DNA from: Flavobacterium enshiense
Lineage (GTDB): Bacteria; Bacteroidota; Bacteroidia; Flavobacteriales; Flavobacteriaceae
Reading direction: 5' to 3'
Assembly: GCF_022836875.1 (NCBI RefSeq)
Contig: NZ_CP090376.1
Span: forward strand, 1,860,001 to 1,924,000
Length of the DNA stretch: 64,000 bases
Shown: in pieces, positions 16,965 through 25,471 of the stretch
Numbering within the stretch: position 1 is the first letter of the stretch
Layout: every line of letters begins with the position of its first letter
Made by a program: the position numbers and the translations under genes
Notes under the pieces: generated by a model
Told to the model about the DNA's origin: nothing
Database searches by the model: none
The model's input: only the letters and a program-made list of their open reading frames with translations

Positions 16965-19750
16965 TATAGTTTTTCTTTTAGGTATTTTCCTGTTATGGAT
17001 TTGGAATTTTTGACAATTTCCTCAGGTGTTCCGAAAGCAATCAGATTTCCGCCGTTTTCACCGCCTTCCGGACCGATGTCTATGATGTAATCAGCACATT
17101 TGATTAAATCCAGATTGTGTTCGATCACGATTATAGAATGTCCTTTCTCAATTAATGCGTCAAACGAAGCCAATAATTTTTTGATGTCGTGAAAATGCAA
17201 TCCGGTTGTTGGTTCGTCGAATACAAATAAGGCTTTTTCTTTAGTTGCTCCCTTAACTAAAAACGATGCCAATTTGATACGCTGTGCCTCTCCGCCGGAA
17301 AGCGTAGAAGAGGATTGGCCCAATTGTACATATCCCAAACCAACATCCTGAAGCGGTTGCAACTTTTGAGTGATTTTGGTTTGTTTATGCTCACTGAAAA
17401 ACGCAATCGCATCATCAATGGTCATCGTAAGGATGTCATCGATGTTTTTGTTTTCATAATTAACTTCCAGAATTTCTTTTTTGAAACGTTTTCCGCCACA
17501 GGTTTCACATTCCAGATGTACGTCGGCCATAAATTGCATTTCGATGGTTACCTCACCATCACCTTTACAGGTTTCACAGCGGCCGCCTTCCACATTAAAG
17601 GAAAAATGTTTTGGAAGATAGCCACGCATTTTTGATAATTGCTGTTTTGAGAATAAATCCCGAATGTCATCATAAGCTTTGATATACGTTACCGGATTGG
17701 AACGCGAACTTCTTCCAATCGGGTTCTGATCTACGTATTCGATGTGTTTTAACTGGGAAAAACTTCCTGCCAATTCTGTAAACTGACCTGCTTTTTCTCC
17801 AACACCTTCCAGTTTTTTCTGGATGGCCGGGAATAATATTTTTTTAACCAGCGTACTTTTTCCGCTTCCTGAAACTCCGGTAATTACCGTTAAGCATTCT
17901 AAAGGAAAAGTAACATTGATGTTTTTTAAGTTGTTTTCGCGTGCTCCGATTACATCCACATGATTTTTGAATTGTCGGCGTTTTTTCGGAACTTCAATCT
18001 CCATTTTTCCGCTAAGGTATTTTCCGGTAAGTGTGTCGGCTTTCAGGATTTCGTCGTAAGTTCCCTGTGCGACCAATTCACCCCCAAAAGTTCCTGCTTC
18101 CGGACCAATGTCAATAATCATGTCGGCCGCTTTCATTATGTCTTCGTCGTGCTCCACCACAATTACGGTGTTACCCAAATTGCGTAAATCTTCTAAGACC
18201 TTTATTAGTCTTTCCGTGTCTTTCGGATGCAATCCAATACTCGGTTCGTCCAAAATATACATGGATCCCACCAAACTGCTTCCTAATGAGGTGGCCAGAT
18301 TGATTCGCTGTGATTCACCACCTGAAAGCGTTGCCGAATTTCGATTTAACGTCAGATAATTTAATCCGACTTCGTCCAAAAAGCGCAAACGGTTATTGAT
18401 TTCAATTAAAAGACGTTTGGCAACTTTTTCATCGTATTCGGACAAAGTCAATCTCTTAAAGAATTCAATCAGGTTTTTAATTGGTAAATCCACCAAATCA
18501 GAAATGGTTTTTCCGTCTACTTGTATGTAATTTGCTTCCGGACGCAATCGTTTACCTTTACAGACATTGCATTTGGTTTTTCCGCGGTAACGCGATAACA
18601 TCACACGGTTTTGAATCTTGTAGTTTTTCTCTTCCAGTTCATGAAAGAAAGCATCCAATCCTACAAAATAGCTGTTCCCGTGCCAGATTAAAGCCTTCTG
18701 TTCGCTTGATAATTCGAAAAAAGGTTTATGAATCGGGAAATCGAAATGATGGCTGTTGTTTACCAATTGATCTCTGTACCAGCCCATGCTTTCACCACGC
18801 CAAGGGTAAATGGCATTCTCATAAACGGAAAGTGCTGTATTAGGAATTACCAATTCTTCATCGATGCCTATAACGTTTCCATAGCCTTCGCATTTCGGAC
18901 AGGCACCATACGGATTGTTAAAACTGAACAAGTGGATGTTTGGTTCCAGAAATGTGATTCCGTCCAATTCAAAATTATTGCTGAAAACAAATCGTCTTTC
19001 TGAATTTAATTCCTGCAGGTAACATTCGCCTTTTCCTTCATAAAATGCTGTCTGCACGGCATCTGCCAATCGGTTGTAAAATTCCTCTTCTTCTTTTACG
19101 ATGATTCGGTCAATGATTAAAAGCACATCTTTGTTATCAAGCGAATGCTGGTCGATTTCATCCAGACGAACCATTTCATTGTCGACCAAAATACGTGCAA
19201 AACCTTGTTGCAGTAATACTTTTAACTTGTCTTCCAGTGCTCTTCCTTCCTCTAAATGGATAGGGGCGAGCAGCAGCCATTTACTTTCCAAATCGAAATT
19301 TTGAACTTCGGCAATAACATCGCTGACCGTCTGTTTTTTAACCTCGTTGCCTGAAACAGGGGAAAAGGTTTTGCCTATTCTGGCGTATAACAATTTAAGG
19401 TAATCGTAAATTTCGGTTGAAGTTCCAACGGTCGAACGCGCATTAGTTGTGTTTACTTTCTGTTCGATGGCAATGGCCGGTGCGATTCCTTTTATATAAT
19501 CAACTTTTGGCTTGTCAAGTCGTCCTAAAAACTGACGGGCGTAGGAAGACAAACTTTCAACATAACGACGCTGTCCTTCAGCATAAAGAGTGTCGAAAGC
19601 CAAACTTGATTTTCCGGAACCTGAAAGTCCAGTAATAACCACAAGTTTGTTTCTCGGAATCGCAACATCCACATTTTTAAGGTTGTGAAGTTGCGCTCCT
19701 TTTATGATAATATTTTTCTTTGGCTCTAATGTTGTGATGTCAGTTTTCAT
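16964..19750 (-). CDS. uvrA: Excinuclease ABC subunit A
   Basis: Damage-recognition ATPase of nucleotide excision repair. The 928-residue protein has two ABC ATPase modules: Walker [16 protein letters not shown] (about residue 42) and [13 protein letters not shown] (about 635), signatures [13 protein letters not shown] and [13 protein letters not shown], Walker [12 protein letters not shown] and [11 protein letters not shown]. The UvrB-interaction region after [15 protein letters not shown] (residues about 120-250) is present, so this is a full-length UvrA rather than the shortened UvrA2. [16 protein letters not shown] form the C-terminal zinc module. In the N-terminal half CPKCEGYG and CNVCKGKRL are present, but the CxxC usually found about 25 residues before CPKC is missing. 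Single gene. Confidence 0.95.
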   Translation of the reverse strand: MKTDITTLEPKKNIIIKGAQLHNLKNVDVAIPRNKLVVITGLSGSGKSSLAFDTLYAEGQRRYVESLSSYARQFLGRLDKPKVDYIKGIAPAIAIEQKVNTTNARSTVGTSTEIYDYLKLLYARIGKTFSPVSGNEVKKQTVSDVIAEVQNFDLESKWLLLAPIHLEEGRALEDKLKVLLQQGFARILVDNEMVRLDEIDQHSLDNKDVLLIIDRIIVKEEEEFYNRLADAVQTAFYEGKGECYLQELNSERRFVFSNNFELDGITFLEPNIHLFSFNNPYGACPKCEGYGNVIGIDEELVIPNTALSVYENAIYPWRGESMGWYRDQLVNNSHHFDFPIHKPFFELSSEQKALIWHGNSYFVGLDAFFHELEEKNYKIQNRVMLSRYRGKTKCNVCKGKRLRPEANYIQVDGKTISDLVDLPIKNLIEFFKRLTLSEYDEKVAKRLLIEINNRLRFLDEVGLNYLTLNRNSATLSGGESQRINLATSLGSSLVGSMYILDEPSIGLHPKDTERLIKVLEDLRNLGNTVIVVEHDEDIMKAADMIIDIGPEAGTFGGELVAQGTYDEILKADTLTGKYLSGKMEIEVPKKRRQFKNHVDVIGARENNLKNINVTFPLECLTVITGVSGSGKSTLVKKILFPAIQKKLEGVGEKAGQFTELAGSFSQLKHIEYVDQNPIGRSSRSNPVTYIKAYDDIRDLFSKQQLSKMRGYLPKHFSFNVEGGRCETCKGDGEVTIEMQFMADVHLECETCGGKRFKKEILEVNYENKNIDDILTMTIDDAIAFFSEHKQTKITQKLQPLQDVGLGYVQLGQSSSTLSGGEAQRIKLASFLVKGATKEKALFVFDEPTTGLHFHDIKKLLASFDALIEKGHSIIVIEHNLDLIKCADYIIDIGPEGGENGGNLIAFGTPEEIVKNSKSITGKYLKEKL

Positions 19751-20053
19751 AGAAAAATGTGGGTGAAATGCAAAGATAGCTAAAAACCAAATTTTGAGGA
19801 ATTTGTTTCGGTATTATTAGTATTAAAAACGATATGGGTTTTATTTATGTATTGATTTTGAAAATTATTGTTTGAATCTGTGCATTTATTTTTTTAAAAT
19901 TATTGTGTTGCCAAATGTTAAATTTTAAATTATTATTTGTAGGATAAAAACATTTATTACTATATTTGGTTAACAATAATTTATAAAGCATTTGCCTATC
20001 GTATAAAAATACTTTTTTAGAATTAATTCCCAAACCAAAAACTAAAAAGTATT
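19751..20053. other. 303-bp divergent intergenic region between uvrA and ECF sigma gene
   Basis: Very AT-rich. Holds the promoter at 19936-19968 for the sigma factor and presumably the uvrA promoter. No LexA-type palindrome, RNA gene or small open frame I could support. Confidence 0.4.
19936..19968 (+). promoter_or_regulatory. Bacteroidetes-type promoter of the ECF sigma gene
   Basis: -33 TTTG at 19936-19939 and -7 TATATTTG at 19961-19968, spacer 21 bp. Start predicted near 19975, leader about 79 nt to ATG 20054. This is a housekeeping-type promoter, so the sigma gene seems not to depend only on itself. Confidence 0.65.
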
Positions 20054-20641
20054 ATGACGGCCAATGTTGTACTTCCGGACGCAGTCCTCGTAAAAAATTA
20101 TGTAGGCGGAGATGAAAATGCTTTAGCTACATTAATTGAGAGACACCAATCAAAAATTTACGGATTTATCTATTCTAAGGTAATGGACAGAGATGTTACC
20201 GAAGATATTTTCCAGGACACTTTTATTAAGGTCATCAAGACTTTAAAGACAAAAAACTACAATGAAGAAGGTAAGTTTTTACCGTGGGTGATGCGTATTT
20301 CCCACAATCTGATCGTGGATTATTTCAGAAAGACAAAGAAAATGCCTTTCAATAGAGATACAGAGGAGTTTTCAGTTTTCTCTCTTATGACAGACAACAG
20401 TCCGAATATTGAAAGCAAAATAATCACGGAGCAGGTTGAGGTTGATTTACAGCGTTTAATCAGTGAATTACCAGACGATCAGCGTGAAGTTTTGGTAATG
20501 CGTATTTATGACGATTTAAGTTTTAAGGAAATAGCAGATTTGACTGGGGTAAGTATTAATACTGCCTTAGGAAGAATGCGTTATGCCTTAATGAACTTGA
20601 GAAAAGTGATTGAGAAAAATCAAATAATTTTAACCAATTAA
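20054..20641 (+). CDS. ECF-type RNA polymerase sigma-70 factor
   Basis: The 195-residue protein has sigma region 2 (residues about 20-100: LIERHQSKIYGFIYSKV, DVTEDIFQDTFIKVI, FLPWVMRISHNLIVDYFRK) and region 4 (residues about 130-185: LQRLISELPDDQREVLVMR and the helix-turn-helix FKEIADLTGVSINTALGRMR). A short linker of about 30 residues with no region 3 is typical of ECF factors. No anti-sigma gene is next to it. Instead a 47-residue basic protein gene follows 51 bp downstream before the terminator, so the pair is likely one transcript. Target regulon unknown. Confidence 0.93.
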   Translation: MTANVVLPDAVLVKNYVGGDENALATLIERHQSKIYGFIYSKVMDRDVTEDIFQDTFIKVIKTLKTKNYNEEGKFLPWVMRISHNLIVDYFRKTKKMPFNRDTEEFSVFSLMTDNSPNIESKIITEQVEVDLQRLISELPDDQREVLVMRIYDDLSFKEIADLTGVSINTALGRMRYALMNLRKVIEKNQIILTN

Positions 20642-20692
20642 ACAATATTTATAGGTGAGTTGCGTTATTCTTTTATAATTCATACTGAAGCA

Positions 20693-20836
20693 ATGGCAAA
20701 ACTCTACTCTAAAAAGAAAAAAGCAAATCCAAAAATGTCACCTAAAAAGGAAACTGTTAATTTTTTGCTCAACTATTCTAAGGCATTGAGTATTACAAAG
20801 GTGGGTGATTTAACTTTTGAGAATATTGCTAATTAG
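20693..20836 (+). CDS. Small basic protein downstream of ECF sigma gene (47 residues)
   Basis: ATG 20693 to TAG 20836 encodes MAKLYSKKKKANPKMSPKKE followed by a helix-forming segment (VNFLLNYSKALSITKVGDL) and TFENIAN. The N-terminal 20 residues hold nine lysines; the rest is neutral, suggesting nucleic-acid or protein contact by the basic arm. It lies between the sigma gene and a perfect terminator, consistent with cotranscription. I believe similar small proteins sit beside this sigma factor in other flavobacteria, but cannot check here. No membrane segment. Function unknown; a sigma-linked regulator is possible. Confidence 0.75.
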   Translation: MAKLYSKKKKANPKMSPKKETVNFLLNYSKALSITKVGDLTFENIAN

Positions 20837-20839
20837 GAA

Positions 20840-20875
20840 AATGTCCCGGAATTGAAAATTTCGGGACATTTTTTA
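20840..20875. terminator. Bidirectional terminator between the 47-residue gene and nth
   Basis: AATGTCCCG / CGGGACATT, 9-bp perfect stem followed by a T-run on plus and an A-flank giving T's on minus. Serves the convergent genes. Confidence 0.9.
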
Positions 20876-21526
20876 TTTATTCTTGTAGTATTCGTCCAGG
20901 ACCGATTTTCTGCCGATGCTTTTAGTGATGATGTCTTTTTCTAAGTTCCAACCGCGTGCCGGTGAATATTCCCTTCCGTACCAAATAATCTGAAGATGTA
21001 GATCGTTCCACAGTTCACGTGGGAAAATGCGTTTAGCATCTTTTTCCGTTTGCTGTACATTTTTACCATTGGTCAGATTCCAGCGGTACATCAATCGGTG
21101 GATATGTGTGTCGACCGGAAAAGCAGGTACGCCGAAAGCCTGGCTCATCACCACGCTTGCCGTTTTGTGTCCGACCGCCGGTAAAGCTTCCAGGTCTTCA
21201 AAACTCTGCGGAACTTCTCCATTGTGCTTTTCGATCAATATTTGCGACAAGCCATAGATTCCTTTTGATTTCATTGGCGAAAGTCCGCAAGGTTTAATGA
21301 TTTCCTTAATTTCTTCCACCGAAAGTTTAACCATGTCATAAGGATTGTCTGCTTTTGCAAATAAAAGAGGCGTAATTTGGTTTACCCGAACATCGGTGCA
21401 TTGTGCCGAAAGTAAAACAGCAATAAGCAGTGTATAAGGGTCTTTATGGTCAAGAGGAATAGGGATTTCAGGATAAATTTCGTTTAATGTTTCTATAACG
21501 AAGGCTACCTTTTCTTCTTTAGTCAT
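20873..21526 (-). CDS. nth: Endonuclease III (DNA glycosylase/AP lyase) lacking the 4Fe-4S cysteines
   Basis: Bifunctional base-excision glycosylase for oxidised pyrimidines. The 217-residue protein shows the helix-hairpin-helix LPAVGHKTASVVMSQAFG with the catalytic Lys, then VDTHIHRLMYRW with the catalytic Asp. The C terminus aligns with Nth up to WYGREYSPARGWNLEKDI, where family members carry C-x6-C-x2-C-x5-C; here this stretch has no cysteine at all, so no cluster can be bound. Start at 21526 (MTKEEKVAF) is preferred to 21550 because a TAnnTTTG box at 21548-21555 puts the transcript start downstream of the longer one. Divergent from bcp, 34 bp between starts. Confidence 0.92.
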   Translation of the reverse strand: MTKEEKVAFVIETLNEIYPEIPIPLDHKDPYTLLIAVLLSAQCTDVRVNQITPLLFAKADNPYDMVKLSVEEIKEIIKPCGLSPMKSKGIYGLSQILIEKHNGEVPQSFEDLEALPAVGHKTASVVMSQAFGVPAFPVDTHIHRLMYRWNLTNGKNVQQTEKDAKRIFPRELWNDLHLQIIWYGREYSPARGWNLEKDIITKSIGRKSVLDEYYKNK

Positions 21527-21547
21527 TTTGATTACTTTTACGGCCAA

Positions 21548-21555
21548 CAAAGATA
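21548..21555 (-). promoter_or_regulatory. -7 promoter element of nth
   Basis: Minus strand TATCTTTG fits TAnnTTTG; transcript start near 21541, about 15 nt before the nth ATG. Lies inside the narrow nth-bcp divergent gap. Confidence 0.5.
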
Positions 21556-21560
21556 CATTT

Positions 21561-22013
21561 ATGACAACATTAAAAAAAGGAGATAAGGCACCAAATTTTT
21601 CAGGGTTAGATCAGGACGGTATATCGCATTCATTAGCCGATTATACCGGAAAGAAATTGGTGGTTTTTTTCTATCCAAGAGCGAATACACCGGGCTGTAT
21701 TGCTGAAGCCTGCGATTTAAGGGATAATTATGACCGTTTTATCTCAAATAATTATGTGCTTTTAGGAGTTAGCGCTGATAGTCAGAAGGCTCAGGGGAAA
21801 TTTAAGAATAAATTCGATTTTCCATTTCCGCTTTTGGCTGATGAAGATAAAAAAGTAATTGAAGCATTTGGGGTTTGGGGGCCAAAGAAATTTATGGGAA
21901 GAGAGTTTGACGGCATTCACCGAACTACATTTATTATTGATGAAAACGGAATAATAGAAGATGTTATTTCAAATGTTAAAACTAAGGCGCATACTGCTCA
22001 GATTTTAGGTTAA
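21561..22013 (+). CDS. bcp: Thioredoxin-dependent thiol peroxidase (BCP/PrxQ)
   Basis: The 150-residue protein reduces hydroperoxides with electrons from thioredoxin. The peroxidatic motif is FYPRANTPGC (P-x3-T-x2-C) and the resolving Cys follows four residues later in IAEACDLRD, the PrxQ arrangement. Conserved DEDKKVIEAFGVWG and HRTTFIIDENG complete the thioredoxin-like fold. Start at 21561 (MTTLKKGDKAPNF) is chosen over 21528 because the family starts there. Cytosolic. Divergent from nth, an oxidative-damage repair enzyme, so the pair may respond to the same stress (inference). Confidence 0.93.
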   Translation: MTTLKKGDKAPNFSGLDQDGISHSLADYTGKKLVVFFYPRANTPGCIAEACDLRDNYDRFISNNYVLLGVSADSQKAQGKFKNKFDFPFPLLADEDKKVIEAFGVWGPKKFMGREFDGIHRTTFIIDENGIIEDVISNVKTKAHTAQILG

Positions 22014-22029
22014 TCAAATTGCATCATAT

Positions 22030-22054
22030 AAAAAAGAGGAAGTAAATATGCTTC
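22030..22054. terminator. Bidirectional terminator between bcp and the 490-residue gene
   Basis: AAAGAGGAAG / CTTCCTCTTT stem with about 8-nt loop, flanked by A-run and T-run so it can stop transcription on both strands. Confidence 0.85.
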
Positions 22055-22067
22055 CTCTTTTCTTTTT

Positions 22068-23540
22068 TTATTTTGTTGTGTTTTCTTCTAAAATGGTTTC
22101 TTCGTTGTAACCGAAAAGATTTTTTTTCTTGATGAGTTCGGCAATACCTTCCGGCAGCATGTCTTCCCATCCTTTTTTTCCTTTGCTTATCATTTTCAGT
22201 ACTTCACGAGAGAAGATTTTAAGGTGATCCTTGTCGAAATCGGTAATGTCAAGTACCTTTCCGTTGTAGGCAAAGAATTTGTACAATTCTTTCATACGCG
22301 GATGAACTTTCAGATTTTGGGAGGTGAGGATTTCACCATCTTCAGATTCCATCGGATATAAGAACACTTTTAAATCGCGGTAGAACAATTTACCAAAAGC
22401 TTCCAAAATCCCCCCGCTTAAATGACGGTAATATTTTTCGTCGAAAATGTCAATCAGATTACTTACTCCCATGGTTAATCCCATACGGGCTTTTGTGTAT
22501 TCTGAGAAGTATTCAACCACTTTATAATATTCCTGGAAGTTTGAAATCATTACGGTTTGACCTAAGGAACAAAGTAATTCGGCTCTGTCCATAAAATCTA
22601 GTTCGTCAATTTCCCCTTCAGAACGTAAATTAGACAAAGTGATTTCAAAAACTACTAAAGCATTTTCTTTTTCCACTTTTTTCTCCTGAAGGAACATTTC
22701 CAATGATTTCTCATACATGTCCATGTTTACCTTGGTAACCGGTCGGAAACTTCCTCGAAGTGCCAAAATGTTTTTCTTGTATAGTACAGCAGCCGGCAGT
22801 ACGTTATTTCCGTCAGGGCCAAACATAACTGCATCAGTCATTCCGTTTTTGACCAATTGCAGACTCATTATTCGGTTGTCTACATCTTTAAAACGAGGGC
22901 CGGAGAAATTGATGGTGTCGATTTCCAATTGGTCTTTATCCAAATGGTCATATAAATAACGCAATAACTTTCTTGGGTCGTTATATTTGTAAAATGCCCC
23001 ATAAATAAGGTTTACTCCTAAGATACCAAGGGTTTCCTGTTGTAATTTGGAATCGTTTTCTTTAAATCGAATATGAAGAATAATTTCGTTGTATTCTTCA
23101 TTGGGTTCAACCTGGAATTTGATACCAACCCAACCATGGCCTTTAAATTGTTTTGCAAAGTCGATGGTTGTTACGGTATTCGCATAACTGAAAAACATTT
23201 TGTCCGGATGCTTTTCACGATTCAAACGTTCTTCAATTAGACGAGTTTCATGCGAAAGCATTTTGCGCAGACGGCTTTCAGTAACATAACGACCATCGTC
23301 TTCCACGCCGTAAATGGCATCACTAAAATCTTTATCATAGGCGGACATGGCTTTCGCAATAGTACCGGAAGATCCCCCGGCACGGAAAAAGTGTCTCACT
23401 GTTTCCTGTCCGGCTCCAATTTCAGCAAAGGTCCCGTAGATGTTTTTGTTGAGGTTTATTCGTAGTGCTTTATCTGCACTAGCGGGTATAACTTCAATTT
23501 CGCGATCTCCTTTTAATTTAATTTCGCCGCTTAAATTCAT
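22068..23540 (-). CDS. Conserved protein of unknown function (490 residues)
   Basis: A soluble 490-residue protein with no signal peptide or membrane span. Recognisable stretches are KNIYGTFAEIGAGQETVRHF at the N terminus, DAIYGVEDDGRYVTESRL, then NTVTTIDFAKQFKGHGWVGI and GPDGNNVLPAAVLYKKNILA. The whole protein appears conserved in Bacteroidetes, where close relatives carry unreliable names (for example nucleotide adenylyltransferase or TonB receptor). I see no convincing adenylyltransferase or receptor motif. Single gene with its own well-formed promoter (23562-23591) and terminator. Function unknown. Confidence 0.75.
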   Translation of the reverse strand: MNLSGEIKLKGDREIEVIPASADKALRINLNKNIYGTFAEIGAGQETVRHFFRAGGSSGTIAKAMSAYDKDFSDAIYGVEDDGRYVTESRLRKMLSHETRLIEERLNREKHPDKMFFSYANTVTTIDFAKQFKGHGWVGIKFQVEPNEEYNEIILHIRFKENDSKLQQETLGILGVNLIYGAFYKYNDPRKLLRYLYDHLDKDQLEIDTINFSGPRFKDVDNRIMSLQLVKNGMTDAVMFGPDGNNVLPAAVLYKKNILALRGSFRPVTKVNMDMYEKSLEMFLQEKKVEKENALVVFEITLSNLRSEGEIDELDFMDRAELLCSLGQTVMISNFQEYYKVVEYFSEYTKARMGLTMGVSNLIDIFDEKYYRHLSGGILEAFGKLFYRDLKVFLYPMESEDGEILTSQNLKVHPRMKELYKFFAYNGKVLDITDFDKDHLKIFSREVLKMISKGKKGWEDMLPEGIAELIKKKNLFGYNEETILEENTTK

Positions 23541-23561
23541 AATGATTCCATGTTATATTGA

Positions 23562-23591
23562 CAAAGTTAGTAAAATAGCTATTTTTACAAA
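23562..23591 (-). promoter_or_regulatory. Promoter of the 490-residue unknown gene
   Basis: On minus: -33 TTTG (23591-23588), 18-bp spacer, -7 TAACTTTG (23569-23562). Start near 23555, leader about 15 nt. Confidence 0.65.
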
Positions 23592-23604
23592 AGATAAATA
23601 ATCC

Positions 23605-23612
23605 TATTTTTG
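23605..23612 (+). promoter_or_regulatory. -7 promoter element of the MBL-hydrolase operon
   Basis: TATTTTTG matches TAnnTTTG; start near 23619, 11 nt before the TTG start codon at 23630. It lies next to the divergent promoter at 23562-23591. Confidence 0.5.
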
Positions 23613-23629
23613 TAAAAAACCATACAATT

Positions 23630-24394
23630 TTGAAAGTATATTTTTTAGGAACCGGAACTTCGCAGGGTATTCCCGTAATCGGCAGTCATCATTCGGTGTG
23701 TCTGAGCGACGATTTTAAAGATAAACGATTGCGCGTATCAGTGTGGATTCATTGGGAGGATTACTCTTATGTGATTGATTGCGGACCTGATTTCAGACAA
23801 CAGATGCTGGCTTCAAAATGCCTTTCGATTGACGGAATACTGTTCACCCATGAGCATGCTGATCATACAGCGGGTCTGGATGATATCCGCCCGTTTAATT
23901 TCCGAAAAGGAGCCTTGCCTATTTTTGCGCAGAATAGAGTTCTTGTAAGTCTAAAAAAGCGCTTCGATTATATTTTTGAAACCGAAAATCGTTATCCAGG
24001 AGCTCCGTCTGTTATTGTAAATGAAATTGAAAATAATAAACCCTTCTTGATTGGAAATAAAATGGCAGAGCCAATTTCGGTCTGGCATGGAAGTTTACAG
24101 GTTTTTGGATTTAGAATAGAAGATTTCGCCTATTTGACGGATGTGAAAACCATCGATGAACCCGAAATTGAAAAGCTGAAAGGGGTTAAGGTATTGGTAA
24201 TCAATGCGCTTAGGGAAGAACCGCACGCGACACATTTTAATTTGCAGGAAGCCTTGGATTTTATAGATTTGATACGGCCGGAACGCGCTTATTTAACACA
24301 CATAAGCCACCTGTTAGGTTTCCATGCGGAAGTGGAGAAAAAATTGCCTAAAAATGTGTTTTTGGCCTACGATAATTTAGAAATTACTATTTAA
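23630..24394 (+). CDS. MBL-fold metallo-hydrolase, PhnP-like phosphodiesterase family (TTG start)
   Basis: The 254-residue enzyme opens VYFLGTGTSQGIPVIGSHH (the beta-lactamase fold first strand, as in PhnP/RNase Z relatives) and carries the dinuclear metal motif FTHEHADHTAGLDDIRP, a second ligand region in VIDCGPDFRQQ, and the C-terminal His in LTHISHLLG. PhnP-like proteins cleave cyclic phosphodiesters; the exact substrate here is unknown. The start is TTG at 23630, supported by a -7 box 18 bp upstream and by the lack of an in-frame ATG before the first strand. Two bases separate it from the next gene. Confidence 0.85.
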   Translation: MKVYFLGTGTSQGIPVIGSHHSVCLSDDFKDKRLRVSVWIHWEDYSYVIDCGPDFRQQMLASKCLSIDGILFTHEHADHTAGLDDIRPFNFRKGALPIFAQNRVLVSLKKRFDYIFETENRYPGAPSVIVNEIENNKPFLIGNKMAEPISVWHGSLQVFGFRIEDFAYLTDVKTIDEPEIEKLKGVKVLVINALREEPHATHFNLQEALDFIDLIRPERAYLTHISHLLGFHAEVEKKLPKNVFLAYDNLEITI

Positions 24395-24396
24395 AA

Positions 24397-24900
24397 ATGA
24401 AAAGAGCAGTTTTATATTTATTTATTTTATCCTTGTTGTTCAATGTGTTTCAGTACATGAATTCAACAAAAATACTTAAAACACAAAGCAAAGAAATTGA
24501 AAATGCAAAGGCAAAAACCAAAATGGTAAGGGATTCATCCAATATCCTTTACAATCAGATGGTTGATGCTAATTATTTCTCTCTGGAAATGGACGATGAA
24601 TCGATTAATTATTTTGAGAATTACAGCATTCCGGAACTGACAGAAAAAATTAAAAACGAAGTGCTGGCATTAAACGAGAAACCAAACGGTAATCCTTTGA
24701 TTCCTTATGATCCGATTGATGGTAATAAATTCATTATCAATAAAATCAAATTATTGAATCACCGATGGATTATTGCAGATTTTTATTGCGGAAAGCTTCG
24801 TGGCGAAATTTTAATCAAATATTTCGTAAACGAAAATAAACCAACCGATTTTGAAACTGTCGAAACGATTTTACATGCCAATACCGCTCCTGTCCAATAA
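24397..24900 (+). CDS. Membrane-anchored protein of unknown function
   Basis: The 167-residue protein has one N-terminal hydrophobic segment (AVLYLFILSLLFNVFQYM, residues 4-21) without a lipobox or clear cleavage site, so it is probably an anchored periplasmic protein. The next 30 residues are a charged helix (QSKEIENAKAKTKMVRDSS), then a compact alpha/beta-looking region (HRWIIADFYCGKLRGEILIK). No family recognised. It begins 2 bp after the MBL-hydrolase stop, so it is in that operon and probably translationally coupled. Confidence 0.7.
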   Translation: MKRAVLYLFILSLLFNVFQYMNSTKILKTQSKEIENAKAKTKMVRDSSNILYNQMVDANYFSLEMDDESINYFENYSIPELTEKIKNEVLALNEKPNGNPLIPYDPIDGNKFIINKIKLLNHRWIIADFYCGKLRGEILIKYFVNENKPTDFETVETILHANTAPVQ

Positions 24901-24940
24901 ATTTGTAGTAAATTAGTCATTACTTAATTATTTTTTTGAT

Positions 24941-25444
24941 ATGAAATCAGCTTTATCAATAATCTTTGCAGTTATGCTGTTTACTTCCTGCGATCTTATT
25001 CTTAAGGATCATTCTAAAGATGGTGAAATTTTACTGGAGCCAAAGCCTGTAGTGCTAGGGACTGATAAAGATGAAAAAGGATGTGTGACTTCGGCTGGGT
25101 ATGTTTGGTCGCAAACCAAAAACGGTTGCATTCGTGTTTTTGAAGAAGGTTTTCGATTGACTCCCTACCATTCCTCTGCAGACACAATAGATGTTGATGG
25201 AGAACAGGCGACATTAAACGCCTATGTTATCTTTAATGAAGAAAAATCTGTCGCCGAATTGTTTTTACCGGATTCTAAAAAATCCATTTTGTTACAACGG
25301 GAAAATGAAGCAGATCCTTATGTTAAAGATGATTGGAAACTGGAAGCCCAAAAAGGCTATGTTCTTAAAAAAGGCAATCAGATAGAATATGTTTCGGCTG
25401 CTGCTATAGAGAAGAAAATAACCGGCAGTGATACCGGTGAATAA
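24941..25444 (+). CDS. Putative lipoprotein with CVTSAGYVWSQTKNGC motif
   Basis: The 167-residue precursor has a lipoprotein signal with lipobox MLFTSC (Cys17). The mature domain contains two cysteines in GCVTSAGYVWSQTKNGCIRV, a short Trp-containing loop that recurs in Bacteroidetes lipoproteins, followed by alternating beta strands (NAYVIFNEEKSVAELFL). No enzyme motif. Follows the MBL operon by 40 bp with no terminator between, and ends at a strong one, so it is likely the third gene of that unit. Function unknown. Confidence 0.72.
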   Translation: MKSALSIIFAVMLFTSCDLILKDHSKDGEILLEPKPVVLGTDKDEKGCVTSAGYVWSQTKNGCIRVFEEGFRLTPYHSSADTIDVDGEQATLNAYVIFNEEKSVAELFLPDSKKSILLQRENEADPYVKDDWKLEAQKGYVLKKGNQIEYVSAAAIEKKITGSDTGE

Positions 25445-25471
25445 AAAAAGCTCCGTATGGAGCTTTTTTTA
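25443..25471. terminator. Bidirectional terminator between lipoprotein and esterase genes
   Basis: AAAAAAAGCTCC / GGAGCTTTTTTT stem with a short loop, serving convergent genes on both strands. Confidence 0.9.
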
